A stretch of 64,000 nt of DNA. It comes from JAUMBM01 sp964441755. GTDB lineage: Bacteria > Bacteroidota > Bacteroidia > Chitinophagales > Saprospiraceae. Positions within the stretch are counted from its first letter, which is position 1. Each line of letters starts with the position of its first letter. The stretch covers positions 1-64,000 of the forward strand of contig CAYTVG010000006.1 in the NCBI GenBank assembly GCA_964441755.1, given 5' to 3'. Shown piece by piece: positions 1 to 9,244 of this stretch. The notes under the pieces are model-generated. The model saw only the letters and a program-made list of their open reading frames with translations. It made no database searches and was not told the origin of the DNA. Made by a program: the position numbers and the translations under genes.

Positions 1-118
1 GCCCCGTTAGGGGCGTAATATGGGTAGCAACGGCCACGGTGTTTTCCAGAGTCCCGTAGGGACGGAATGTGGGTAGTAGACCCGTAGGGACGGAATGTGG
101 GTGTGATTCTCAATCATC
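1..118. repeat. REP-like palindromic repeat cluster (left copy)
   Basis: Short GC-rich palindromes alternate with a conserved linker. GCCCCgttaGGGGC lies at 1-14 and GTCCCgtaGGGAC at 51-63, followed by a partial third copy at 79-103; each is followed by a GGGTAG- or GGGTG-type tail. Bases 1-76 are the reverse complement of 312-387 with four mismatches, so this is the left arm of an inverted repeat around a transposase remnant. This resembles the REP elements mobilised by REP-associated tyrosine transposases. The repeat touches the window edge and may extend further left. Confidence 0.8.
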
Positions 119-120
119 CA

Positions 121-291
121 TTATTCCAACGGTTTGAAAATATACCGTTCATCGTATGTAACTTCAAATTTTTTTAGAATATCAATATACTCCTCCAAGA
201 AACTTATCTTGGCATGGTGGGCTTCTTGTTCTTGAATATATTGAATTACGCGTTGTACCTGACTTTTACTGTGCGAAAATGCGCCATAGGA
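121..291 (-). pseudogene. IS200/REP-associated (Y1, RAYT-type) transposase, C-terminal remnant
   Basis: The last 56 or so codons of a Y1 transposase survive, starting near SYGAFSHSKSQ. The helix VIQYIQEQEAHH holds the tyrosine that is nucleophilic in IS200/RAYT enzymes, followed by the usual end FLEEYIDILKKF...YDERYIFK. The HUH metal-binding motif and everything upstream are missing. The open frame continues to 321 only because it runs into REP sequence, which supplies the spurious first ten residues (MWVENTGPGI). The break falls where the right-hand REP begins. The family call rests on the tail motif alone. The fragment cannot be active and is likely a relic of the element that spread the flanking REPs. 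Confidence 0.75.
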
Positions 292-294
292 AAT

Positions 295-460
295 ACCGGG
301 GCCGGTGTTTTCTACCCACATTCCGTCCCTACGGGACTGCGGAAAACACCGGGGCCGTTGCTACCCATATCACGCCCCTAACGGGGCTTCCGTTGTACGG
401 AAAAAATCATACCCACATTCCGTCCCTACGGGACTCTGGAAAACACCGGGGCCGTTGCCG
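295..460. repeat. REP-like palindromic repeat cluster (right copies)
   Basis: Two REP copies are present. Bases 312-387 are the inverted partner of 1-76 (72 of 76 matches), and 410-459 is a second, shorter copy in the same orientation. Each holds the palindrome GTCCCtacGGGAC and the linker GGAAAACACCGGGGCCGTTG. The positive-strand open frame at 279-527 is only repeat sequence read through and is not a gene. Confidence 0.8.
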
Positions 461-600
461 GCCAACGCAAAAAGCTGAAAAACCGCAAAAAAGAGCCTTT
501 TGGACGCGGCCGGCTAAGCCCGGATAAGCTGCACATGGACATATTGGCAAAAAATATTTATTTTGCAAACACAGCAATTACACATCCAATGCATGCAATT

Positions 601-2943
601 ATGAAAAGAATATGGTTCTTCTTGTACGCACTCTGTCTGTTGACATGGGTAGGTACGGACTTGTCGGCACAAGCCGGCAATATCAGCGACTACGCATCCA
701 AGGTCAACGTTTTTATTGGTACCCGCCGAATGGGGCACACCTTTCCGGGAGCTGTTGCTCCCTTCGGCATGGTGCAGTTGAGCCCCGAGACGCGCATGGT
801 GCCCTATTTTTCCCCGGAAGGTACCTACAACGCCGCCACCTATGAATACTGTGCCGGCTACCAGGACAAAGACAGTACCATCATGGGATTTGCCCACACG
901 CATTTTAGCGGCACCGGGCATTCGGATCTGGGTGACCTGCTGTTGATGCCCACAACCGGCTCGCTACAGTTGGAGCCGGGGCAGCCCGAACAGGGGCAGG
1001 CAGGCTATTACAGCAGCTTTCGCAAGGAGACAGAAGCGGCATCCCCCGGCTATTACCGGGTGAGCCTCGACAAATACCAGATAGACGCAGAACTGACCGC
1101 CAGTCCGCGCACCGGTTTTCACCGTTACACTTTCAAGGAAGCAGATAGCGCCCACTTTATTCTCGACCTGATACACAATATTTATCAGTACGAGGGCAAA
1201 AATGTGTGGACCTTCCTGCGGGTAGAAAATGACTCCACCATCAGCGGCTACCGGCAGACTACCGGCTGGGCACGCACCCGCACCGTTTACTTTGTCCTGC
1301 AGTTTTCCCGCCCCTTCCGGCAATATGGCTACCAGGACCTCAACCCCTCGCCCTACCGTGGTTTTTACCGAAAATTTGATCAGTACCGCAATTTTCCGGA
1401 GATGGCCGGCCGCAACCTGCGCGCCTGGTTTTCCTTCGATGTTGCTGCCGGCGAGCAGATTATGGTAAAATGTGCCCTGTCGGGCGTCAGCACCGCGGGT
1501 GCTATGCGCAACCTCGAGGCAGAAAATCCCGACTGGGATTTTGAAAACGTGCGCAGCAGCACACGAGCGCTGTGGAACCAGGAACTGGCGAAGATACAAG
1601 TGAAAACCATGACCCCTGATGACGAAACCATCTTCTACACCGCCCTCTATCACACTTTTCTCAGCCCCTCCATATACCAGGATGTCGACGGGCAATACAG
1701 AGGACTTGATCAGAATACCCATCGGGCGGACGGATTTACCAACTATACTGTTTTTTCTCTCTGGGATACCTACAGGGCGCTGCACCCTTGGTTCAATCTG
1801 GTGCAACCTGCGCGCAACAACGACATGATCAAATCCATGCTCGCTCACCAGTCGCAAAGTGTACACGGTATGCTGCCCGTCTGGAGTCATCACGCCAACG
1901 AAAACTGGTGCATGATTGGCTACCACGCAGTGTCTGTGATCGCCGACGCTGCCGTCAAGGGCGTCGGCAACTTTGACCTGCGAAAAGCGCTGGATGCCAG
2001 TGTACAGACCTCACAGGTACCCTATTTTGACGGGCTCGACAGCTACCTCACGCGGGGGTATGTAGCCGAAGATCTGTCCCCCAACTCCGTATCCAAGACG
2101 CTGGAGTACGCCTACGACGACTGGTGCATTGCGCAACTCGCCAACCTGGCCGGCGATCGCACCACAGCCGCAACCTACGCCCAACGAGCCCTCTCATACC
2201 GCAATGTATACGATGCAACCACTGCCTTCATGCGCCCCCGACTGGCCGACGGCAGCTTTCAGGCACAGTTTGACCCCCTCGACACCCACGGACAAGGCTT
2301 CATCGAAGGAAATGCCTGGAACTACGGCCTGTACGTCCCCCACCGCATCCCCGAGATGATCGGCCTCATGGGGGGGCCGCAGCACTTCAGCAAGCTGCTA
2401 GATTCTCTCTTTACCATGACGCTGGCCGACCGCTACATCGAAAAAAACGAAGACATCACCCGCGATGGCATCATCGGAAGCTACGTCCACGGCAACGAAC
2501 CCGGCCACCATATCCCCTACCTCTACAACTGGGCTGCCAAGCCCGCAAAAACGCAGGAGCGGGTGCGCATGATCCTGCGCAGCATGTACGCCAATACCCG
2601 CGATGGCCTTTGCGGCAATGACGACGCCGGCCAGATGTCAGCCTGGTACCTGTTCAGCGCTCTGGGTTTTTACCCCGTCTGCCCCGGCTCCGACCGCTAC
2701 GCGCTCGGCAGCCCCCTGATAGAAGAAGCAGTCATCAAGCTGGAAAACGGGCAGCAGCTGCGCATTCGCGCGCTGGACCAAAGCGAAGAAAACATATATG
2801 TGAAAGAAGTAACTTTCAACGGCAAGCGCGTAACCCATTTTGAACTTCCGCACAAAATGCTGGTTGAAGGCGGGGAGCTGGTCTTTCACATGAGCGCCAG
2901 CCCCGACGGCAAGCGGCCTGTATATGAATACAAAAATTATTAG
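601..2943 (+). CDS. GH92 family alpha-mannosidase, secreted
   Basis: This 780-residue enzyme belongs to glycoside hydrolase family 92, calcium-dependent exo-alpha-mannosidases that trim mannose from glycans. The start at 601 gives a clean signal peptide (MKRIWFFLYALCLL...SAQA); the longer frame from 535 would put 22 residues in front of it. GH92 landmarks are the N-terminal GHTFPGAVAPFGMVQLSP, EGNAWNYGLYVPH near residue 568 (region of the acid glutamate), GNEPGHHIPYLYNWA near 635, and GNDDAGQMSAWYLFSALGFYP near 671, which carries the DD pair typical of the catalytic base. Full length for the family, so probably active in periplasm or exterior. It is followed at once by the polyferredoxin gene. 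No convincing promoter is visible between the REP cluster and the start. Confidence 0.93.
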   Translation: MKRIWFFLYALCLLTWVGTDLSAQAGNISDYASKVNVFIGTRRMGHTFPGAVAPFGMVQLSPETRMVPYFSPEGTYNAATYEYCAGYQDKDSTIMGFAHTHFSGTGHSDLGDLLLMPTTGSLQLEPGQPEQGQAGYYSSFRKETEAASPGYYRVSLDKYQIDAELTASPRTGFHRYTFKEADSAHFILDLIHNIYQYEGKNVWTFLRVENDSTISGYRQTTGWARTRTVYFVLQFSRPFRQYGYQDLNPSPYRGFYRKFDQYRNFPEMAGRNLRAWFSFDVAAGEQIMVKCALSGVSTAGAMRNLEAENPDWDFENVRSSTRALWNQELAKIQVKTMTPDDETIFYTALYHTFLSPSIYQDVDGQYRGLDQNTHRADGFTNYTVFSLWDTYRALHPWFNLVQPARNNDMIKSMLAHQSQSVHGMLPVWSHHANENWCMIGYHAVSVIADAAVKGVGNFDLRKALDASVQTSQVPYFDGLDSYLTRGYVAEDLSPNSVSKTLEYAYDDWCIAQLANLAGDRTTAATYAQRALSYRNVYDATTAFMRPRLADGSFQAQFDPLDTHGQGFIEGNAWNYGLYVPHRIPEMIGLMGGPQHFSKLLDSLFTMTLADRYIEKNEDITRDGIIGSYVHGNEPGHHIPYLYNWAAKPAKTQERVRMILRSMYANTRDGLCGNDDAGQMSAWYLFSALGFYPVCPGSDRYALGSPLIEEAVIKLENGQQLRIRALDQSEENIYVKEVTFNGKRVTHFELPHKMLVEGGELVFHMSASPDGKRPVYEYKNY

Positions 2944-2944
2944 T

Positions 2945-4741
2945 ATGCCTCTGATACGCACCCTCGGCATCCTTCTCAGCGGATTTGGTCTGGCAATCTT
3001 ACTGCTCGCCAACGGACTTGACCGCTTTCGGCTGGAAGCCGGTGTCCTGAAGCTTGACAATCCCCATCATCAGCAGGCGATACTGCAGGCAGCCGCTACG
3101 GGCGGGGTTTTGGAAAAAACCTACGGCAGCAGCTTCAGCTTTGTACCCGCCCTGCGGGAGGTGCTTGCGCAGGCAGCTGTATTGCTGGAAAAAAAAGCCC
3201 GCGGGCCGCTGCCCGAAGGCATGAAAGCCGGTACAGTACGCATGGGGAGCTGGCAGCAAAAAAATTATTTGCTAAGCATCACCGCTGCTGCAGCTTTTGG
3301 GCCCGTCAGGGACTACCCCTGGCTCTTTTTCGCCCTTAGCATCGGCCTGATCGTGCTGGGAGGTATCTTATGCTTTTTGCCTATGTTTGGACCCTTCCCG
3401 CACGGTATCAATGACCATACCTACCACGCATCGCTGAGCAGGGGCTTGCAATGGGGGCTTCGCACGGGCATGCTGAGCTTGTCGGTGACAGGGCTGCTGG
3501 CCTATGGCGTCGTGTATATGCAGGACGAATGGACGTGGCCGCTGATTACGGCAGGGCTGCTCATGCTCATCATCGGACTGGTCCTGTGGCCGGAGCGCCG
3601 CCTCGGGTCAAAAGGGGCCAGATCTGCTTCACCCCGGACCAGCGGATGGCTGGGGGTGGTAGCCGGCCTGCTGCTCATCGCCTTCTATGTGCTGCTGTAC
3701 TGGGCTCCGCAGCATATTGGTGCCTGGGTAGCCATGGTCGACCCGCTCAGCCGCATGTTGTCGGGTATGCCTGCCAGCCACTGGTTTTTCTACGGCTTGC
3801 TATACACCCTGGGGGTGCTCGTTATGGGCGTGCGTATGCTTGCCAAATATTGGCACAACCGCTATCAAGTATACAGAACCCTGTCGGTCATGTTTTTCCA
3901 GACAGCTTTCGCCTTTTTAATCCCCGAAATCCTTGTGAGGCTGCAGCAGCCTTATTATGACTTTAAAAATATATGGCCACTCAATTACTCATTTTTCTTT
4001 GACTACAACCTCAAGTATCTACTGAGCAGCGGAGGACTGGGAGTGTTTATGCTGGTATGGGGAATTGTGCTCACGGTCATAGGCGTGCCTGTGCTCACCT
4101 ACTTTTTTGGCAAGCGCTGGTATTGCTCATGGGTATGCGGATGTGGCGGACTGGCCGAAACGGTGGGGGATCCCTGGCGGCATCTGTCCGACAAAAGCCT
4201 GCGCGCCTGGCGGGTTGAACGCTGGCTGATTCATGGCGTGCTGGTCTTTGCGGTGGTGATGACGGCAGCAGTGCTGTATACTTATTTTACGGGCGAGGCC
4301 AAAATCTTCTATCTGGCCAGTGCAGATCTGCGCAACTGGTACGGTTTCTTCATCGGATCTTCCTTTGCCGGCGTCATCGGCACCGGCTTTTACCCCCTGA
4401 TGGGCAACCGAACCTGGTGCCGCTTTGGCTGTCCGCTGGCCGCCTACCTGGGGCTGGTGCAGCGCTTTAAAAGCAGGTTCCGGATTACTGTCAACGGAGG
4501 ACAGTGCATCTCCTGTGGCAACTGTTCAACTTACTGTGAAATGGGTATCGATGTGCGCCACTATGCGCAGCGAGGGCAGGATATTGTGCGGTCTTCCTGC
4601 GTGGGCTGCGGTATCTGCTCGGCCGTATGCCCCAGAGGAGTGCTGCGGCTGGAGAACCTCAAGGGTGACGTGAGCCGACGGGCAGAAGAAACACGCGTCA
4701 TCCAGCTGAAGGACAGCGACTGGGCTTTGATAGAGATGTAG
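2945..4741 (+). CDS. NapH/NosR/CcoG-like membrane 4Fe-4S polyferredoxin
   Basis: A 598-residue inner-membrane protein with about ten hydrophobic segments and a C-terminal ferredoxin part. WYCSWVCGCGG and WCRFGCPLAAYLGL are cysteine clusters at membrane edges, as in NapH, NosR and CcoG. They are followed by two classical clusters, CISCGNCSTYCEMG and CVGCGICSAVCPRG, each able to bind a 4Fe-4S centre. Such proteins pass electrons from quinol to periplasmic or metal-handling enzymes. The start at 2945 lies one base after the mannosidase stop; an in-frame ATG at 2924 would overlap that gene by 20 bases, so translation is coupled either way. The long, weakly conserved N-terminal half (residues 1-270) is not typical of CcoG, and the electron acceptor cannot be named from context. 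Confidence 0.75.
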   Translation: MPLIRTLGILLSGFGLAILLLANGLDRFRLEAGVLKLDNPHHQQAILQAAATGGVLEKTYGSSFSFVPALREVLAQAAVLLEKKARGPLPEGMKAGTVRMGSWQQKNYLLSITAAAAFGPVRDYPWLFFALSIGLIVLGGILCFLPMFGPFPHGINDHTYHASLSRGLQWGLRTGMLSLSVTGLLAYGVVYMQDEWTWPLITAGLLMLIIGLVLWPERRLGSKGARSASPRTSGWLGVVAGLLLIAFYVLLYWAPQHIGAWVAMVDPLSRMLSGMPASHWFFYGLLYTLGVLVMGVRMLAKYWHNRYQVYRTLSVMFFQTAFAFLIPEILVRLQQPYYDFKNIWPLNYSFFFDYNLKYLLSSGGLGVFMLVWGIVLTVIGVPVLTYFFGKRWYCSWVCGCGGLAETVGDPWRHLSDKSLRAWRVERWLIHGVLVFAVVMTAAVLYTYFTGEAKIFYLASADLRNWYGFFIGSSFAGVIGTGFYPLMGNRTWCRFGCPLAAYLGLVQRFKSRFRITVNGGQCISCGNCSTYCEMGIDVRHYAQRGQDIVRSSCVGCGICSAVCPRGVLRLENLKGDVSRRAEETRVIQLKDSDWALIEM

Positions 4742-4753
4742 AAATTGTCTCTG

Positions 4754-4800
4754 TGCATGTATTTGCTGGCGGCGCTCTACGCCGCTAGCAAATACATGCA
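4754..4800. repeat. Long intergenic palindrome
   Basis: Two 21-base arms (one G-T pair) around the 5-base loop CTCTA, directly after the polyferredoxin gene and 5 bases before the next hairpin. No T run follows, so it is a stem-loop rather than a classical terminator. Confidence 0.75.
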
Positions 4801-4805
4801 AACCA

Positions 4806-4854
4806 GCATCAATAAAAAAGGCAACAGCGCTGCTGTTGCCTTTTTTATTGATGC
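4806..4854. terminator. Bidirectional rho-independent terminator
   Basis: Perfect 23-base arms with a 3-base loop. The stem is GC-rich at the top (GGCAACAGC) and is flanked by AAAAAA on one side and TTTTTT on the other. It sits between the convergent polyferredoxin and lipoprotein genes and can serve both. Confidence 0.9.
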
Positions 4855-4874
4855 TGCCTGATAGCCGGAAATTT

Positions 4875-5381
4875 TTACTTCCGAATCTCCTGCTCCGGTT
4901 CAACCGCAGGCTGCTGCCCGCCCGTAGATTTTTTCTTCTTAGCAGTACCGACAGGCACCAGAATCTTGGGATAGATGAACCCCAGCTTGCGGTCGGCAGC
5001 CAATACAATGCGCTCGGGAGTAAATTCTACTACCTGCTGAGCATCGACAGCAACCTTAGAAATCTGGATGGTCATCTGCTTGCGATCCTTGGAAAGCAAC
5101 CAGCCACCCAGTGTCTCCGTACCGTCATACTGCCGCAGTACAACAACGCTGTCCTTGCGGAACTGAAGCGTCATACCATCAATACGGGTAAGTCCGGAGA
5201 CGGAAGCTGCCTGCTCGAAAGGCGTCAGCTTGGGAAAGTCCAGTGAGTCGCGCATACTCTGCACGTCAAATTCCCAGGTCGTATCATACAGAAACTGGAT
5301 ATCCTTATTGTCGCTGGTACAGGACCATACAAGGGTGCTGGCAGCAATCGCCAGCAGGCCAACAAACTGAAAAACGCGCAT
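4875..5381 (-). CDS. Putative lipoprotein, unknown function
   Basis: A 168-residue protein with a lipoprotein signal: MRVFQFVGLLAIAAST, then the lipobox LVWSC with the acceptor cysteine near residue 20. The mature part is about 130 residues, looks beta-rich and ends in a charged KKKKS...EPEQEIRK tail. It has the general look of the small lipocalin-like lipoproteins common in Bacteroidota, but no family motif is certain. The ATG at 5381 is chosen over an upstream TTG because it starts the signal peptide directly. A near-ideal promoter lies 20-50 bases upstream, and it ends at a strong shared terminator, so it is a single-gene unit. Confidence 0.7.
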   Translation of the reverse strand: MRVFQFVGLLAIAASTLVWSCTSDNKDIQFLYDTTWEFDVQSMRDSLDFPKLTPFEQAASVSGLTRIDGMTLQFRKDSVVVLRQYDGTETLGGWLLSKDRKQMTIQISKVAVDAQQVVEFTPERIVLAADRKLGFIYPKILVPVGTAKKKKSTGGQQPAVEPEQEIRK

Positions 5382-5403
5382 GGTAGTAATCAATTTTGAG
5401 GTA

Positions 5404-5432
5404 CAAAGCTATTAATTTTCTTTGTCTTTCAA
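5404..5432 (-). promoter_or_regulatory. Bacteroidota sigma-A promoter of the lipoprotein gene
   Basis: On the minus strand: TTG at 5432-5430, an 18-base spacer, then TAGCTTTG at 5411-5404, an exact match to the -7 box TAnnTTTG. Transcription would start about 17 bases before the ATG at 5381. Confidence 0.75.
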
Positions 5433-5585
5433 CATAGGCAGTAACCCGCTGTTTAGATTTTTATTGTTTTGGAGCAATATTTATGATTTTTGCGTTGCCA
5501 TTGGTGGGTGTCAGGCAGGCATACCACTGATACAGTCGCACAGACAGATCTTCGTCCAGAAATAGCCACAACCTTGATTGCCAGC

Positions 5586-6488
5586 ATGCTGAAGATTGCT
5601 TTTTCGCCCATCTATCGATACCAGCTACCGGAAGGCCACCGGTTTCCTATGATAAAGTACGACCTGCTTCCCGAGCAACTCTGCTATGAAGGTACTGCCA
5701 GCGAAAGCAATTTTTTTTATCCCGAACCTATAGACGAACAAACCATCCTCCTTACCCATACAGAAGCTTACTGGCATAAACTACGGGATCAACAGCTCAA
5801 CACCAAGGAGATACGGGCTATTGGTTTTCCTATGACGCCCCGGCTTGTAGAGCGGGGTCGTTACATTGCCGGTGGCACGCTGCAGTGTGCCCTGTATGCA
5901 CAGCAGTATGGTGTGGCCCTCAATATTGCAGGTGGCACCCATCACGCTTTCAGCGATCGGGGCGAAGGATTCTGCGTATTCAACGACATAGCCATCGCTG
6001 CCAACTATCTATTGCACCACGGAATCTGCCAAAAAATCCTGATCATAGACCTGGATGTACATCAGGGCAACGGAACTGCCCGGATCTTTGCCCATGAGCC
6101 CCGCGTCTTCACCTTTAGCATGCATGGCGCCAAGAACTATCCGCTTCGCAAAGAACAATCGGACCTGGATCTGCCACTAGCTGACCAGACCGGCGATCAG
6201 TACTACCTCCGGCTGCTGCGCAACACCCTGCCACGCTTATTTGAGCAGGTACAACCCGACATGGTTTTTTATCTGTCTGGTGTAGATGTGCTGGCCGACG
6301 ACAAACTCGGACGACTGAGCCTGAGCATGGCAGGCTGCAAAGAAAGGGATCGCATCGTACTATCCTATTGCCAGCGTCATCAGTTACCCCTCGCCATCAG
6401 CATGGGCGGAGGCTATGCCGAACGATTGTCCCGCATCATCGAAGCACACGCCAACACCTTCCGGCTGGCTGCCGAAATTTTTTTCTGA
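5586..6488 (+). CDS. Histone deacetylase / acetoin-utilisation AcuC family amidohydrolase
   Basis: A 300-residue zinc amidohydrolase of the arginase/deacetylase fold. Bacterial members remove acetyl groups from small amines, polyamines or lysines. Visible motifs are HRFPM near the N-terminus, GGTHHAFSDRGEGFCVFND (the tandem active-site histidines), IIDLDVHQGNGTA (zinc ligands Asp and His), YLSGVDVLADDKLG (third zinc ligand) and SMGGGYAERL. The ATG at 5586 matches the family start; the longer frame from 5490 adds an unrelated N-terminus. The length suits the short single-domain bacterial class. It stands alone between the divergent lipoprotein and the next gene, so the substrate cannot be inferred. 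Confidence 0.9.
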   Translation: MLKIAFSPIYRYQLPEGHRFPMIKYDLLPEQLCYEGTASESNFFYPEPIDEQTILLTHTEAYWHKLRDQQLNTKEIRAIGFPMTPRLVERGRYIAGGTLQCALYAQQYGVALNIAGGTHHAFSDRGEGFCVFNDIAIAANYLLHHGICQKILIIDLDVHQGNGTARIFAHEPRVFTFSMHGAKNYPLRKEQSDLDLPLADQTGDQYYLRLLRNTLPRLFEQVQPDMVFYLSGVDVLADDKLGRLSLSMAGCKERDRIVLSYCQRHQLPLAISMGGGYAERLSRIIEAHANTFRLAAEIFF

Positions 6489-6658
6489 GCCTCCTCACTG
6501 CCCCCAAGGCAATTTTTGCAACCCCAATACTACCCAATTTAATTTCGAATAAACACAATTCACACCAACGAAACAAGTGAAATGTTTTGCGATATGACAT
6601 TTTTCTTTTTTTCATACCTTTTTTGGTGATTATTGTCACTTAATTTTCGCCCATACTG

Positions 6659-6689
6659 TTGCACAGGCAATTATATCAGCTTATTTTCG
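6659..6689 (+). promoter_or_regulatory. Probable promoter of the Bax-inhibitor-like gene
   Basis: TTG at 6659-6661, 20-base spacer, then TATTTTCG at 6682-6689, one mismatch from TAnnTTTG. It gives a leader of about 20 bases before the ATG at 6715. Confidence 0.45.
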
Positions 6690-6714
6690 TATTGTTAATC
6701 TTAAAACCAAGTAC

Positions 6715-7461
6715 ATGGCTCTATTTAGAAAATTACAGTCCAGCAACCCTATGTTCAGCGAACGCGTCATGAGTCGGTCTTCGCAGGTGGGTATAACCGT
6801 TGCTGATTCGGCGCCCATGACTGTAGCGGGTGCTGTCAACAAAAGCTTGATTCTGGGCGTCGTATTCTTGCTCTTCAGCTTAGTTGCTTTTGTCTATCCG
6901 ATGCAGTTTTTCTTACCGGCAGGGGCCATAGGAGGGTTCGTGCTTGTGCTCATTTCCGTCTTTAAACCTGCCTGGTCACCGGTCATAGCGCCTGTTTATG
7001 CCATCTTTGAGGGCTTGTTTGTGGGCACTGTTTCTTCAATTTTTGCATACGCTTTTGAAGGGATTATTTTCCACGCTGTCAGCCTCACCATAGCTGTGTT
7101 TTTTATCATGTTGTTTGTTTACAGAGCAGGCATCATAAAGGTTACGCAGAAATTTCGGTCGATTGTAATTCTGTCAACCTTAGCCATTGCTGTGGTATAT
7201 ATCCTTAGTATGGTACTCAGCTGGCTGGGAGTGACGTCACCCTCGGGTGTTACCGGTAGCTGGATAGGTATCGGGCTGAGCCTGTTTGTAGTAGCGATTG
7301 CTTCCCTGAATTTGCTGCTGGACTTCGACAACTTTGAAAAGGGCGAACAGTACGGTTTGCCGGCCTACATGGAGTGGTTCTTCGCCATGGGCTTGTTAAT
7401 TACTTTGGTGTGGCTTTATATTGAGATACTTCGGCTGCTGGCTATTTTTAGCAGAGAATAA
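6715..7461 (+). CDS. Bax inhibitor-1 / YccA family membrane protein
   Basis: A 248-residue protein with seven hydrophobic segments after a short polar N-terminus (MALFRKLQSSNPMFSERVMSR). The order and the features PVYAIFEGLFVGTVSS, YRAGIIKVTQKFRSIV and LDFDNFEKGEQYGLPAYMEWFFAMGLLITLVWLYIE follow the YccA/TMBIM pattern; the acidic LDFD residues correspond to the pair linked to pH-dependent calcium leak in the family. E. coli YccA interacts with the FtsH protease, but no such link is visible here. Single-gene unit with its own promoter and a terminator at 7526-7555. Confidence 0.88.
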   Translation: MALFRKLQSSNPMFSERVMSRSSQVGITVADSAPMTVAGAVNKSLILGVVFLLFSLVAFVYPMQFFLPAGAIGGFVLVLISVFKPAWSPVIAPVYAIFEGLFVGTVSSIFAYAFEGIIFHAVSLTIAVFFIMLFVYRAGIIKVTQKFRSIVILSTLAIAVVYILSMVLSWLGVTSPSGVTGSWIGIGLSLFVVAIASLNLLLDFDNFEKGEQYGLPAYMEWFFAMGLLITLVWLYIEILRLLAIFSRE

Positions 7462-7525
7462 TACATATATATGCTGTATGCCGCCTGGCAGGCCTATACG
7501 ATATAACTGGGGTTTAGTTATTCTG

Positions 7526-7555
7526 GAAAAGTGCCGCCTTCGGGTTGCACTTTTC
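7526..7555 (+). terminator. Rho-independent terminator after the Bax-inhibitor-like gene
   Basis: GAAAAGTGC at 7526-7534 pairs with GCACTTTTC at 7547-7555; an inner CGCC/GGTT section leaves a TTCG tetraloop. A T-rich stretch follows. The remaining gap to 7907 is AT-rich and shows no gene or further clear signal. Confidence 0.75.
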
Positions 7556-7907
7556 TGCTTTTCAGGGCATATCCCGCAATTTTTGTCGGTGACAAAACGA
7601 TGTGTTTTGTACATTCTCGCATTTTAAATGCATATATCCGATGCCCACAGCCTGCATAAGGCTATAACCCTCCCCGCAAAACGCTTTTGGGCCTGCCGGG
7701 GAAATCCTCTATTGTTGACATCTATTACATCTGGGCATAAACACAGAAAACAATAAACTCACAATCAATAAGCTAACATTTATTTTCGACATATATTGGC
7801 ATTCATAGCTATGCCCGTTTAGGTTAGCAGGCCATCATCAGATCATATTTTTTTCGGCTGCTACGCGGGGAATGCGTAAATTCGTGCCTTCCAAGCCTGT
7901 TTACCAG

Positions 7908-9038
7908 ATGACCATTTTACCATTTCGCGCTTTGTATTTAGATGCGGCGGCAGGCCGGTCCGACAATGATTTTTTTTTGGCCGTCAAATCTGATTATCAT
8001 TTTTTTCAACAGCAACAGTTATTTCAGGCTTATCCTGAACCATCCTTGTTCCTCTATCAAATTGTACACGGGGGTCATATAAGGACGGGTATCATTGGTT
8101 GTATACCTGTTACGCATTACGAGGAAGGATTCGTTTTGCGGCATGAGCATACCATAGAAAGCAAGGAGGCGGTACAGCGACAGCTGAGCCTTGAGCGGGG
8201 TGTTGTTGTCAAACCCATATTACTCACCTACCCGGGCTATGAAGCACTGGATCAGTGGATGGAGGCTTATACATCTGCCTACAGTCCTGCTTGGGAAGTG
8301 GAAGTGCCCGAGCTGCAGGAAATTCATCGGTTTTTTCCCATTAGCCGTGAGGCCGACATTGCCCATGTTCAGGCCTTATTTGATACGGGGCTGCAGCATG
8401 CTTACATAGCAGACGGCCACCACCGTTTCAGCAGTGCCGTCAGTCTGTACCGGCAGCACGAGGGGCTTGCAAAGCAATCCGTATTTGAAAATCTGATGTG
8501 CGCTTTTTTCCCTGCCAACGCACTGGAAATCCACAATTTCAACCGCGTGGTGTACAATGCCCTTGCGGACATTAGTCCGGCCAGCTTTATGGCAGCCTTG
8601 TCTCAGTATGCCAGTCTTGTCCGATTACCGGCCGCTGCCATGCCTGCGGTAGCGCATGAGCTGACCATGCTGCTGGAGGGTGAGTGGTTTTCGGTAAGTT
8701 GGCGGGATCTTACCTGGTACACACGACCTGACCGGTCTGTGAGCACGGACGTAGACCTGTTCAATGACCTCATCCTGCATAAAATACTTGGTATAGAAGA
8801 TGCCCGCACAGACAAAAAAATTGACTATATTGAGGGGCCAAAGGGGATAGCAGGTTTAGAGGATGCTGTAAATGCCCATCCGGGCAGCATAGGTTTCTGT
8901 CTTTATCCTCTTGACTGGCAGACGTTTCAGGCTATCATTGATGCCGGGCAGGTTCTTCCTCCCAAGTCTACTTGGTTTGAGCCCCGCATGAAAAATGGCC
9001 TGCTGATACAGCCTTACTTGACGGCTGAAAATACCTGA
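7908..9038 (+). CDS. DUF1015 family protein
   Basis: A 376-residue cytoplasmic protein of the DUF1015 family (HTH-and-kinase-associated proteins of unknown function). Diagnostic motifs are FLYQIVH near residue 55, IADGHHRFSSAVSLY near residue 165, and the closing PPKSTWFEPRMKNGLL, which is nearly invariant in the family. The start at 7908 (MTILPFRAL) fits the usual start better than the ATG at 7872. In many Bacteroidota these proteins lie near serine/phosphoserine metabolism genes; that context is absent here. The biochemical role is not established. Confidence 0.88.
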   Translation: MTILPFRALYLDAAAGRSDNDFFLAVKSDYHFFQQQQLFQAYPEPSLFLYQIVHGGHIRTGIIGCIPVTHYEEGFVLRHEHTIESKEAVQRQLSLERGVVVKPILLTYPGYEALDQWMEAYTSAYSPAWEVEVPELQEIHRFFPISREADIAHVQALFDTGLQHAYIADGHHRFSSAVSLYRQHEGLAKQSVFENLMCAFFPANALEIHNFNRVVYNALADISPASFMAALSQYASLVRLPAAAMPAVAHELTMLLEGEWFSVSWRDLTWYTRPDRSVSTDVDLFNDLILHKILGIEDARTDKKIDYIEGPKGIAGLEDAVNAHPGSIGFCLYPLDWQTFQAIIDAGQVLPPKSTWFEPRMKNGLLIQPYLTAENT

Positions 9039-9244
9039 GAGTGAGTTCGGAATTTTCTGGCAGCAGCAAAATGGGTTGTTTTGTCGTTCGTTCCTGCCTT
9101 TTGAAAGTGCCTGTAGCCAACGCTATACAATTGAAAGAAGGTAGAAACCCATATAAAACAAAACCTTTTGAGCCGGTTAAAATAATCCCGGGCACGCTTT
9201 GACTGAAGCTATTCCTTTATTACTCATCATCATACCTCCTACGC

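Noticed and set aside
279..527. Plus-strand open frame across the REP cluster
   Set aside because: Every residue comes from REP sequence and its copies; no homologous protein family is recognisable.
964..1926. 320-residue minus-strand open frame inside the mannosidase
   Set aside because: Shadow frame of GH92; the plus-strand gene shows full family motifs.
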